Assembly: GCA_964568735.1 (NCBI GenBank)
Contig: CAZMRF010000067.1
Location: 1-28,135, forward strand
Origin: CAZMRF01 sp964568735
Lineage (GTDB): Bacteria; Acidobacteriota; Polarisedimenticolia; JACPZX01
Reading direction: 5' to 3'
Length of the DNA: 28,135 bases
Below the pieces are notes generated by a model. It saw nothing but the letters and a program-made list of their open reading frames with translations, did no database searches and had not been told where the DNA came from. The position numbers were made by a program, and so were the translations under genes. Position 1 is the stretch's first letter. Each line of letters starts with the position of its first letter. This document shows, in pieces, positions 15,838 through 23,061 of this stretch.

Positions 15838-17005
15838 AGAGGGGCCGGAAACGCCGGGTGTCGTAGCAGGCGGAGACGTCCACGGTCCGCGCTCCCAGGG
15901 CGGGATCGGGCAGCGCCGTGTGGGCGTAGGTGCCCTCACGGATGCAGACCATCTGATCGGTTATCCCCTGCGAAATCAGCTCCACCGCAAGCGCCCCGAA
16001 GGTGGTGGCGACGATCTTGTCGAGGGCGTCGGGGTTGCCGCTTCGCAGGTCGTACGTAATGTCCTGAATCCGGGTCGGCAGGCCAGTCCGCCGCGTGATC
16101 TCGGCGGCGAGACGCTCCCCCACGTTGACCTTCTTGCGGTGTCCGTAGGCGTCGGCGGGCCCCATCTCGTCGAGCCTGCCGCCCTCCCAGATGGCGCCCT
16201 CCGACGTCAGGACCATCGCGTAGCTGCTCGGGTTCCGGCCGTAGTCCTCGGCGACGAGGGCGCACAGCGCGTCCAGAGCGTATCTCTGCTCGGGGACCAG
16301 GCAGCGGATGTCGGAGACGGCCATGGCCGTCCCGAGCGAGGTGAAGCCCGCGTTGCGCCCGAAGATCCTGAAGACCCCGACCGTCTCATGAGAGCCCAGG
16401 TGCATGCGCTGCCGGTTGATGAAATCGGCCGCGCGCGTCAGGGCCGTGCTGAAGCCGATGGCGTACTCCGTCCCCCGCACGTCGTTGTCCATCGTCTTGG
16501 GGATCCCGATGATCGGGAAGCCCCTGGCGGCCAGCGTGTGGGCGTAGCCAAGCGTGTCATCCCCTCCGATGGCCACGAGAGCCTCGATGCCGGCTCCCCT
16601 CAGGTTTCGGAGGACCTCGTCCGTCACGTCGTAGAGATCTTCGCTTCCCTCCACGGTGGGCAGCTCGGAGCGGCGCTGCTTCAGCCTCTCGGGGAGATCG
16701 GAGAGCGCGATCCTGTCCGGACGGATTCTCGACGAGCGAAGGAAGGTGCCTCCCGAGCGGTCCACCCTGCGCACCAGGTCGTCGGTCAGCGCGAGGGCAT
16801 GGGCCCTCTCTCCGGCCGACGGCGCCTCGGCGGACATATGGACCGCCCCCTTCCAGCCCCGGAGGATCCCTGTGACATGGGCGTTGCTCTCGCCCGGCCG
16901 GATCCACCCCTGATCCCCGGCGGAGGTGTAGACCGACTTGATGGCCGCGTTCAGTCCCGGCACGTCGCCGCCGCCCGTCAGAACGCCGATGTGCTTCCCC
17001 GCCAC
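15803..17005 (-). CDS. pfp: 6-phosphofructokinase, residues of the pyrophosphate-dependent type
   Basis: The 400-residue enzyme interconverts fructose 6-phosphate and fructose 1,6-bisphosphate. Visible motifs: TGGGDVPGLNAAIK (10-23), the phosphoryl-donor loop IGGDDTLGYA (146-155), PKTMDNDV (169-176) with the catalytic aspartate D173, and GRNAGF further on. Two positions separate donor specificity in this family: ATP enzymes have Gly-Gly-Asp-Gly and Pro-Gly-Thr, whereas pyrophosphate enzymes have Asp and Lys there. Here they are D150 and K170, so pyrophosphate use and reversibility are predicted. I chose the GTG at 17005 because AGGAGGG lies eight bases upstream; an in-frame GTG at 17032 has no such site. 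It is divergent from the bisphosphatase gene and overlaps the thioesterase gene tail to tail. Confidence 0.92.
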   Translation of the reverse strand: MAGKHIGVLTGGGDVPGLNAAIKSVYTSAGDQGWIRPGESNAHVTGILRGWKGAVHMSAEAPSAGERAHALALTDDLVRRVDRSGGTFLRSSRIRPDRIALSDLPERLKQRRSELPTVEGSEDLYDVTDEVLRNLRGAGIEALVAIGGDDTLGYAHTLAARGFPIIGIPKTMDNDVRGTEYAIGFSTALTRAADFINRQRMHLGSHETVGVFRIFGRNAGFTSLGTAMAVSDIRCLVPEQRYALDALCALVAEDYGRNPSSYAMVLTSEGAIWEGGRLDEMGPADAYGHRKKVNVGERLAAEITRRTGLPTRIQDITYDLRSGNPDALDKIVATTFGALAVELISQGITDQMVCIREGTYAHTALPDPALGARTVDVSACYDTRRFRPLFTRGLGRPIFF

Positions 17006-17031
17006 TCGATCTCCCTCCTCGCAGATTCGCA

Positions 17032-17114
17032 CGGGATTCTACCCGATCAAGAGTCCTCCGGCTCCGTGCATCCGTGCGCCGTCGAATCGCGGGCCGATTC
17101 GTCGTAGAATCCCG
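17032..17114. promoter_or_regulatory. Divergent control region with an 11-bp perfect inverted repeat
   Basis: CGGGATTCTAC (17032-17042) and GTAGAATCCCG (17104-17114) are exact reverse complements 61 bases apart. Each arm contains TAGAAT reading outward: on the minus strand towards the phosphofructokinase gene and on the plus strand towards the bisphosphatase gene. They could be two matched -10 boxes, an operator pair, or both. -35 boxes are poor (TCGAAT at 17082-17087 for the plus strand). GATTC/GAATC occurs five times between 17024 and 17111. Confidence 0.55.
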
Positions 17115-17164
17115 GCCACCTGTCACCTGCGCCCCGCAGGGGACGCCGCCGAGGAGAACTCTGG

Positions 17165-18763
17165 ATGGGTAGCCGCGGCAGGATCACCGGCCCGCGGGTC
17201 GTGATTCCCGAGCGGCGGTACTCCCCCTCCCGGCTCTTCTCGCGGAGTGCGCGGATCCTCGGCGCCGACGAGCTGCACGCGTGGAGCCTGCGAAACGCAG
17301 CGGTCCTCGATCTCTACGGGCTGTCGCTGGCTTCGGTGAGCCGGCTGGGTCTCAGGACCGCTTCGCGCCCGAAGGGCCCCCTGGAGTCGGAGCACCTCGA
17401 CAGGCTCGTCGTCACGGCCGCCCTGTCCGCCCTGGCGGTGACGGCGGCGGGCAGGGGATCGGCCCTGGAAATCGCGGGCGGGCCGGCCCCGGAAATGCTC
17501 CGGGAGCTCAAGGAGAGGAACGACCGCGCCGCGACCTGCGCGCTCGCTGAGGGGATCCACGCTCTCGCCGATGGGCTCGAGGACGCAGTCTGCGAGATCG
17601 CGATCGGGGAGGGGGTGCGCCTCAAGCCCGGCGAGAAGGGAGGCAACCCGAGCCTGTACGTGGGGCAGACATTCGGAGATCGCGACCTGGCGGCCCTCGC
17701 CCCCGAGCAGCGCCGCTCACGCGGCGTGAAGAGCTACGCCATCGCCGTGGATGCCGTCGAGGGCACGAACAAGAGCGTGAAGGCCGGAGGCTCTTCGGGC
17801 AGCTTCTTCTACATTACCGAGAGCGAGATCCACCGGCTTCCGGACCTCTACCTCAACAAGTGCCAGCTCCGGGAGGTCTCGTCCGTGGACGTGGACACGG
17901 ACCTGCCCGGGATTCTTTCGGCCGTCGCCGACAGGTGGAAGGCGGACGAAGTCAACATCTTCACCCAGGACAAGCCCCGGAATCCCGTCCGCGCGATGGC
18001 GGAGATGGGAGCCTGCGTCCGGGTAGACACGGAGGGCGACGCATTCCCCGCCGTCGCCTGCGGGCTGGACTGGGGGGTCTTCGAGGACAACGGCAGGCCG
18101 CTCGACGGAGTGGCGGGGAACATCGGAGGCGCCGCCGAGCTCCTCGCCTCCGCGGCCGCCGGTCACTACCTGGGCGTCCGCTCGACGGCCCGCTTCGCCG
18201 CCCTCAAGTCCACCCGATGGGAGGAGCGTTACGACCTCACGCCGGAGGAGGCCCGTGCGATCCGCGCCGCGGGCCTCGATCCCGGCAGGGTCTACCGGAT
18301 CGAAGAGCTGATCCCGGGGCTCGGAGAGAAGGACGGCCTCTTCGTCGCCTCGGCCATCACCGACAATCTCCACATCCCCTTCTTCGACGGCGTGCTCTGG
18401 GGGGAGAACTTCGCGGAGGCCTCGGTCCTCATCGTGGGCGCCTCGGGGTCGGCGGACCTCTACCGGCTCACCTTCGCCTTCCGTGGTGATGCCGGCGAGG
18501 AAGCCAAACTCCTCGTCCCCATCATGGAGTCGCTCCTCGAGCTGCCTCCCCCGGGGATGCGGCAGAGCCTGCGCGAGGCGCTGCGGAACCCGTCGGACGC
18601 CAGGCGCCTGCGCCACGAGTTCGCCACCTCCTATTACTCGCACTTCACCGAGGAGGGCCGCCGCTTCAAGCTGGACATGAAGTCCTTCGAGGCCGTGGAA
18701 TCAGCAGCGGCGACCGAGTTCCTTCGCGCCCTCACCGAGGCCGCCCCGGACTGGTTTGTCTAG
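17165..18763 (+). CDS. Divergent GlpX-like (class II) fructose-1,6-bisphosphatase family protein
   Basis: The 532-residue protein is a distant member of the GlpX fold, which hydrolyses fructose 1,6-bisphosphate in gluconeogenesis. Elements in GlpX order: NDRAATCALAEGI with D120, CEIAIGEGVRLKPG with E149, YVGQ (165-168), and YAIAVDAVEGTNKS with D196 and E199. These four acidic residues correspond to the GlpX metal ligands. Later come FTQDKPRNPVRAMAEMGACV, the GNIGGAAELLASAA loop, and LDPGRVYRIEELIPG with KDGLFVASAITDN. Differences are an extra N-terminal segment of about 110 residues, about 19 extra residues between E149 and D196, Ala in place of Pro in DPxEGT, and a longer C-terminus (GlpX is about 330 residues). 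GGAG lies eight bases before the ATG. A substrate other than FBP, such as sedoheptulose bisphosphate, is possible. Confidence 0.82.
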   Translation: MGSRGRITGPRVVIPERRYSPSRLFSRSARILGADELHAWSLRNAAVLDLYGLSLASVSRLGLRTASRPKGPLESEHLDRLVVTAALSALAVTAAGRGSALEIAGGPAPEMLRELKERNDRAATCALAEGIHALADGLEDAVCEIAIGEGVRLKPGEKGGNPSLYVGQTFGDRDLAALAPEQRRSRGVKSYAIAVDAVEGTNKSVKAGGSSGSFFYITESEIHRLPDLYLNKCQLREVSSVDVDTDLPGILSAVADRWKADEVNIFTQDKPRNPVRAMAEMGACVRVDTEGDAFPAVACGLDWGVFEDNGRPLDGVAGNIGGAAELLASAAAGHYLGVRSTARFAALKSTRWEERYDLTPEEARAIRAAGLDPGRVYRIEELIPGLGEKDGLFVASAITDNLHIPFFDGVLWGENFAEASVLIVGASGSADLYRLTFAFRGDAGEEAKLLVPIMESLLELPPPGMRQSLREALRNPSDARRLRHEFATSYYSHFTEEGRRFKLDMKSFEAVESAAATEFLRALTEAAPDWFV

Positions 18764-18886
18764 GCCGCGTCACCAGCGCTGCGTCCCTCGCTAACCTGGG
18801 AGTGCAGTGGTCCGAGTGTGCGCAGCGCGGCGCGGGCCGACCTTTCGGCCATCTGCTCGCGGGCACACGGAGCAGATCACCTCGGC

Positions 18887-19234
18887 CTACGGCAGTTGAT
18901 GTCCACTGGAGGCGGGGATAAGACCGGCGACTTCGAGAACACGTTGAGACCAAATCCCGGCACCTGTCGCGACCTCGGCGCGCCGTGCGGGGCTCGACCA
19001 GATGTCGCTCCAGGCCCGATCCCAGCGCACCAGTTGACGTTGGCATTCCGCGAGCGTTGCTTGGACTGTCGGCTCGGCCTCAGAGGCGGTCCACTCGATG
19101 AAGAGCTCGCTCTCATGGACGAGCCTGGCGACGGCTTCTCCGTGCGCGATGTGATCCGAGAATGACTGTATCCGAGCGAGGTTCGCGGCTAGCCCGCCCA
19201 GGCGGATGGGTAGTGGGTCCCGCAGGTACCTCAT
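18887..19234 (-). CDS. Small uncharacterised protein, third gene of a decayed cassette
   Basis: The 115-residue protein starts MRYLRDPLPIRLGGLAANLA, continues with VARLVHESELFIEWTA (about 38-53) and a predicted helical second half with several tryptophans (WDRAWSDIWSSP). I recall short proteins of this kind in environmental genomes, often beside the two neighbours described here, but cannot name the family or function. No membrane segment or signal peptide is seen. The ATG at 19234 fits the remembered family start; a GTG at 19258 overlaps the upstream TAG by one base and would add eight residues. Codons such as CTA, ATA, TCA and CAA are more frequent than in the flanking genes, which suggests a separate origin. 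Confidence 0.62.
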   Translation of the reverse strand: MRYLRDPLPIRLGGLAANLARIQSFSDHIAHGEAVARLVHESELFIEWTASEAEPTVQATLAECQRQLVRWDRAWSDIWSSPARRAEVATGAGIWSQRVLEVAGLIPASSGHQLP

Positions 19235-19257
19235 TCTGAGATCAAGCGGACGGAGCA

Positions 19258-19464
19258 CTAGTCGTGTTCAAGCACTGAGCGGAGAGATGACGTCGGATGG
19301 AAGGGTAGGAACAACTCTTCGGGGTAGAGGTAGTCCTCGCCCGAATCGTCGACGACGCGAATGAAGTTGCTGCGGGCCCCTGATGCGTCTGGAAGAACCT
19401 GATAGATGCGACGGGCCTGCAAGTCGTCGTTCCCGCCCGGGTCTACGCATACTACGAAGCGCGT
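19258..19464 (-). pseudogene. Small uncharacterised gene lacking a canonical start codon
   Basis: The frame reads TRFVVCVDPGGNDDLQARRI, then YQVLPD, FIRVVDDSGEDYLYPEELFL and ends LRSVLEHD. It resembles short proteins of about 70 residues that I recall beginning M-x-FVVCVD, but the codon in the start position here is ACG (19464-19462), one base from ATG. There is no Shine-Dalgarno sequence before it. In-frame alternatives are a TTG at 19422, which would drop the first strand, or an ATG at 19620, which would prefix about 52 residues translated out of frame from the preceding gene. The gene is therefore either inactivated or uses a rare start. It follows the preceding gene by 13 bases and touches the next. 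Confidence 0.5.
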
Positions 19465-19477
19465 TCTTGCGTTGCGG

Positions 19478-19711
19478 CTAGTCGAGGAAGCGCTTGATCT
19501 TGATCCGCCTCCGACCAATGCCGTGCGCCTCGTACCAGTGGAGCTCCGCCTGGCGGACTTGATTCCCCGCGAGCCGGACGAGCGCGATGCCCTTGAGTTT
19601 GCGCCAGCTACCTTGGCCATCCCGTTTGCATCACTCCTTGCGTCGTCGGAGCTTCCTTCCCGACGCGATCGCTTCGATCTGAGTGATCTCCCCGAGGATC
19701 TCGAAGCCCAC
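19478..19711 (-). pseudogene. Small uncharacterised gene with an internal TGA stop
   Basis: A 78-codon frame from a GTG at 19711 to TAG at 19478 reads VGFEILGEITQIEAIASG, then a basic helix interrupted by TGA at codon 27 (19633-19631), then GSWRKLKGIALVRLAG and AELHWYEAHGIGRRRIKI, KRFLD. The two halves stay in the same frame, and the distance between the first SG and the WRK motif matches the intact proteins I remember, so the TGA looks like a point nonsense change and not an indel. The half after the TGA has no good initiator. The family is unnamed to me; it looks like a small basic cytoplasmic protein. It lies 93 bases after the aldolase gene on the same strand. Confidence 0.5.
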
Positions 19712-19804
19712 GCCAGAGAGGTTAACTTCTCTGCCTCGACGGGTTCAAGGGGTGACCACGTCGCTGACAGCGTGGACCAAGTGGCTGCGAGCGCGGGATA
19801 GCTG

Positions 19805-21205
19805 CTAGCCCCACGTGACGGAGGGCGGGGCCGGGAGGCGGACCTCCACGGGGCGGACGAAGCGCTCGACGGTCTTGCGATGGCCGGTCACCTTGAGCTG
19901 CCCGAAGAGGAAGGCGAACTTCTCCTCGAGCGTGCGGCCGATGGCGGCGCGGGTCGCCTCGGGGAGATCCCAGGCCTGCGCCTTGAACGGGCCCCACGCC
20001 TTCTTCCGGGTCTTGTAGAAGAACTGCTCGTCGGTCCACCCCTTCTTCCGCTCGTCGGCGCAGTTCGCCGTGAGCCAGCCGTACATCTCCTTGCGCAGGC
20101 CGGCGGGGAACTCGGGGTGATCGAGCATCAGGTTCTGGAACTCCGTCGCCAGGTGGACCTCCGCGGCGTCGTTCGCAGGGAACTGGGAGAAGGCGTCGGC
20201 CGGGAGCGTGCTGGCTCCGTGCTGGACCGCGCCGGCAAGCCCGTACTCGCGGCGCGCGATGGCGGAGATCTCCTTGAGGACCCCGAAGTCGATGCTCACC
20301 TCCGCGACCGATCCGTCGGGAAGGACGACGCCACCGTGGCTCGTTCCCGTCTGGACGGAGATCTTGCTCATGCCCCGCTTCCCGGGCGCGGCGGCGGCGA
20401 AGGCTTCCTTGAAGCCTCCCATGAAAGCCCGGAACTCCTCGGGGGTGGAGTTCTTCCCACCGACCTCCCCGATCTCCCCTCCGATCGAGACCTCGACCCC
20501 TTTCGGCTGGACCTTCCGCACGAGCGCCGACAGCTCGGCCTGCCGCTCGTAGTTGTCCCTCTGCTGCTCCTTGAGGCTCCCGCGCTCGAGAACGACGAGC
20601 GTCGAGGCGTCGATGTCGATGTTGTAGAAGCCGGCCTCGACCGCCCGGGCGATCAGATCTCGGAGTGCGGCTATCTCCTTGTCACGGCTCTCGCCGCCGG
20701 CGTGGTACTTCTTCGAGCTCACCTGGAAGTGATCCCCCTGGATGAAGAGCGCTCCGGTCATCCCCTCGCGCAGCGCCGCCGCGTGGATGACGGCGGAGTA
20801 CTCCGCGGGATCCTGGAAGGTGTAGCCCATCTCGGAGCGGGCCAGCTCGAAGACCACGGGGCCGGCGTCCAGCTTCTTCGCAGCGCGCATGGCGGCCCGG
20901 GCCGTGTCGTAGACGGTGCCTCTCAGGTTCAGGGCCGGCGTCGTGAAGCCCCCGGCCTCTCTCCGGCCCATCGCTTCGTAGAGTGTCTGGATGGAGCAGG
21001 AGTGGATCCCCGACAGCCGGCACAGCTCGCGGATGAGCCACCGGGCCGCGCCCTTCTCTTCCTCGTCCCCGAAGACGGCCGAGCGGACGAGGCGGTCGGT
21101 GGCCTCCCCCCTCAGGGCGCGTGGATCCGGGAGGGAGAGCGCGCCCCCAGGCCCCAGAGAGAAGACCCCCTCGAACGAGCCGATGAGCTTCGATGCCGCC
21201 GTCAC
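19805..21205 (-). CDS. Long class II (zinc) fructose-bisphosphate aldolase family protein
   Basis: Class II aldolases split fructose 1,6-bisphosphate into DHAP and glyceraldehyde 3-phosphate with a divalent metal. The 466-residue protein keeps the expected sites in order: ALFIQGDHFQV with D158/H159, VSIGGEIGEVGGKNSTPEE with E244, QTGTSHGGV with H290, and AVQHGASTLP with H329, which supply the metal ligands and phosphate loop. Usual members have 285-360 residues; here about 80 residues precede the barrel and about 120 follow it (EMYGWLTANCADERKKGW, then KTRKKAWGPF). The start is GTG at 21205; its GTGA overlaps the TGA of the RNase E/G gene, and GGAGG lies eight bases upstream, so it is the last coupled gene of the elongation operon. 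A different sugar-bisphosphate substrate cannot be excluded. Confidence 0.85.
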   Translation of the reverse strand: MTAASKLIGSFEGVFSLGPGGALSLPDPRALRGEATDRLVRSAVFGDEEEKGAARWLIRELCRLSGIHSCSIQTLYEAMGRREAGGFTTPALNLRGTVYDTARAAMRAAKKLDAGPVVFELARSEMGYTFQDPAEYSAVIHAAALREGMTGALFIQGDHFQVSSKKYHAGGESRDKEIAALRDLIARAVEAGFYNIDIDASTLVVLERGSLKEQQRDNYERQAELSALVRKVQPKGVEVSIGGEIGEVGGKNSTPEEFRAFMGGFKEAFAAAAPGKRGMSKISVQTGTSHGGVVLPDGSVAEVSIDFGVLKEISAIARREYGLAGAVQHGASTLPADAFSQFPANDAAEVHLATEFQNLMLDHPEFPAGLRKEMYGWLTANCADERKKGWTDEQFFYKTRKKAWGPFKAQAWDLPEATRAAIGRTLEEKFAFLFGQLKVTGHRKTVERFVRPVEVRLPAPPSVTWG

Positions 21206-23061
21206 TTCGCGTCCCTCCGCGCTTCAGGTCTGGCTTCGCGCGCCGCCTCGCGCGTCCGGGTGATCCCCTTGTCGCGCGGCCGCGACGTGCTGACGATGTC
21301 GTACTGCTCGTGGTGCATGCTGGCGTCCGGCCGGATCACGAGCTCCGTCCCGTTGACCGCGGGAAGGCCCTCGAGGATGACCCCTCGCTCGGCTTCCATC
21401 TCGGCCGCCACCTCGGGGTTCGCCCTGATGATCAGGCGCTGCCCCTCCATGCTGGGCGCAAGACGCCTGACCTCGCGCTGGACCTCGAAGAGCATCGTCG
21501 GATTGGACTTGATCTTGCCCGACCCCACGCAGTAGGGACAGGAGCGTGTCAGGAGCCTCTCCAGGGACTTCTTGGTGCGCTGGCGGGTGATCTCGACGAG
21601 GCCGAAGTCGCTCACCTGCAGGACCTTCGTGCGGGCCCTGTCCTTCTCGAGCTCCTTCTCGAAGGCCTCCATGAGCTTGCGCCTGTTGCGGCGGTTCTCC
21701 ATGTCGATGAAGTCCGCCACGATGATGCCGCCCAGGTCGCGGAGGCGGAGCTGCCTCACGATCTCCGTCACGGCCTCGAGGTTCGTCTTGAGAACGGTGT
21801 CCTCGAGGTTCCTCTTGCCGACGAACTTGCCCGTATTGACGTCGATGGCCACGAGGGCCTCGGTCTGGTTGATGACGATGTAGCCTCCGGACTTCAGCCA
21901 GACGCGGCTCTTGAGGGCCTTGTCGAGCTCCGCCTGGACTCCGTACCTGTCCATCAGCGCCTCGGCGCCCGAGTAGAGCTCGACCTTCGAGGCGGCATCC
22001 GGGTCGTAGCGCCGGATGAAGCCCAGGGCGTCGTCCCGGGTGACCGCCGTATCCACGATCACCTTGGTCACGTCCTGGTTGAAGTGGTCCCTCAGGACGC
22101 GCCAGAGGACGCCGGGCTCGGCGTGCACGAGGGCGGGGGCGGCGCCCTTCTCGGCCTTGATCCTCGCCTTCTCCCACAGCTCGGTCAGGTAGGCGACATC
22201 GCCTTCGATCTCGGTCTTCGTCGTGCCCCGCGCGACGGTCCTCACCACGAAGCCCAGGCCATGCGTGCGGGCCGCATCGACGATCTTCCTCAGCTTCAGC
22301 CGCTCGCGGGCATCGCCGATCTTCCGGCTCACGCCGACGTGATCGACCTGCGGCATCAGGACGAGGAAACGGCCCGCGATCGTGACGTAGGAGGTGATTC
22401 TCGCCCCCTTCTGCCCGATCCCCTCCTTGGTGATCTGGACCAGCAGCTCCTGGCCCTGCTGGATGAGATCCTGGATGGGCTTGTGCCGATCGGCCTTCGG
22501 GGCCCGTTTCTTGATCTCGTCGCCCCCCTCGACCTCTTCGAGGTTCAGCGGCCCCTCGTAGTCGTCCGAGCCGGGCGAGATGTCGCTGACGTAGAGGAAG
22601 GCGTCGCGCTCGAGGCCGATGTTCACGAAGGCCGCCTGCATCCCGGGGAGGACCTTCGTGACCTTGCCCTTGTAGATGTTGCCGACGACCGTCGGCGCCA
22701 GGTCCCGCTCGATAAAGAGCTCGGCGACGACTCCGTCCTCGAGGATCGCGATCCTCGATTCCTTGGAGGTCGTGTTCACGACGATCATCTTGCTCGACCC
22801 GGTCCTGCGCTTTCTCGTGCGGGTCCCCCTCGACGAAGGCTCGTCGAGCTCGGCCTCGACCTCGACCGGGATCGGGGGCTCCTCGGCGCCGGGCTCCTCG
22901 ACGAGGAGCTCGAGAGCCGGCTCGGCTTCCCCCGCCTCCGGGACGCCCTCGATCGGATCCGTCACGGCTCCCTGCGCCCCCACGCGGGGGCCTCCGGGGC
23001 GCCTTCGTCCTCGGCCGCGGCCTCGGCCGCGCCGGTTCTTCCTGTTCAGTTCACCAGGCAT
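21202..23061 (-). CDS. rng: Ribonuclease E/G family endoribonuclease
   Basis: The 619-residue enzyme cuts single-stranded RNA with a 5' monophosphate preference and matures rRNA and decays mRNA. The catalytic part begins about residue 92 (MIVVNTTSKESRIAILEDG), with an S1 domain (about 125-225), the 5'-sensor/RNase H-like region, and the metal site: D407 in ALVAIDVNTG and D450 in IIVADFIDM, spaced 43 residues as in RNase E. The zinc-link CPYCVGSGK (508-516) supports dimerisation. Ahead of it are about 90 extra residues: an Arg/Gly stretch (5-22) and an acidic Glu/Pro-rich stretch (35-75), then a basic RTRKRR. The ATG at 23061 overlaps rodA by 16 bases and has only a weak ribosome site. Placement after the mre/mrd genes matches the mreBCD-rng order of many Gram-negatives. 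Confidence 0.93.
   Translation of the reverse strand: MPGELNRKNRRGRGRGRGRRRPGGPRVGAQGAVTDPIEGVPEAGEAEPALELLVEEPGAEEPPIPVEVEAELDEPSSRGTRTRKRRTGSSKMIVVNTTSKESRIAILEDGVVAELFIERDLAPTVVGNIYKGKVTKVLPGMQAAFVNIGLERDAFLYVSDISPGSDDYEGPLNLEEVEGGDEIKKRAPKADRHKPIQDLIQQGQELLVQITKEGIGQKGARITSYVTIAGRFLVLMPQVDHVGVSRKIGDARERLKLRKIVDAARTHGLGFVVRTVARGTTKTEIEGDVAYLTELWEKARIKAEKGAAPALVHAEPGVLWRVLRDHFNQDVTKVIVDTAVTRDDALGFIRRYDPDAASKVELYSGAEALMDRYGVQAELDKALKSRVWLKSGGYIVINQTEALVAIDVNTGKFVGKRNLEDTVLKTNLEAVTEIVRQLRLRDLGGIIVADFIDMENRRNRRKLMEAFEKELEKDRARTKVLQVSDFGLVEITRQRTKKSLERLLTRSCPYCVGSGKIKSNPTMLFEVQREVRRLAPSMEGQRLIIRANPEVAAEMEAERGVILEGLPAVNGTELVIRPDASMHHEQYDIVSTSRPRDKGITRTREAAREARPEARRDAK

Noticed and set aside
19258..19620. 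A 120-codon frame from ATG 19620 as the real second cassette gene
   Set aside because: Its first 52 residues are an out-of-frame reading of the preceding small gene and are low-complexity Ser/Arg; only the last part looks like protein.
19631..19633. TGA as a selenocysteine codon
   Set aside because: I see no clear SECIS-like hairpin directly after it, no redox motif around it, and the neighbouring gene is also damaged, so decay is simpler.
19406..19801. A 131-codon plus-strand frame over the small-gene cassette
   Set aside because: It is antisense to the two recognisable frames and has no family resemblance or ribosome site.
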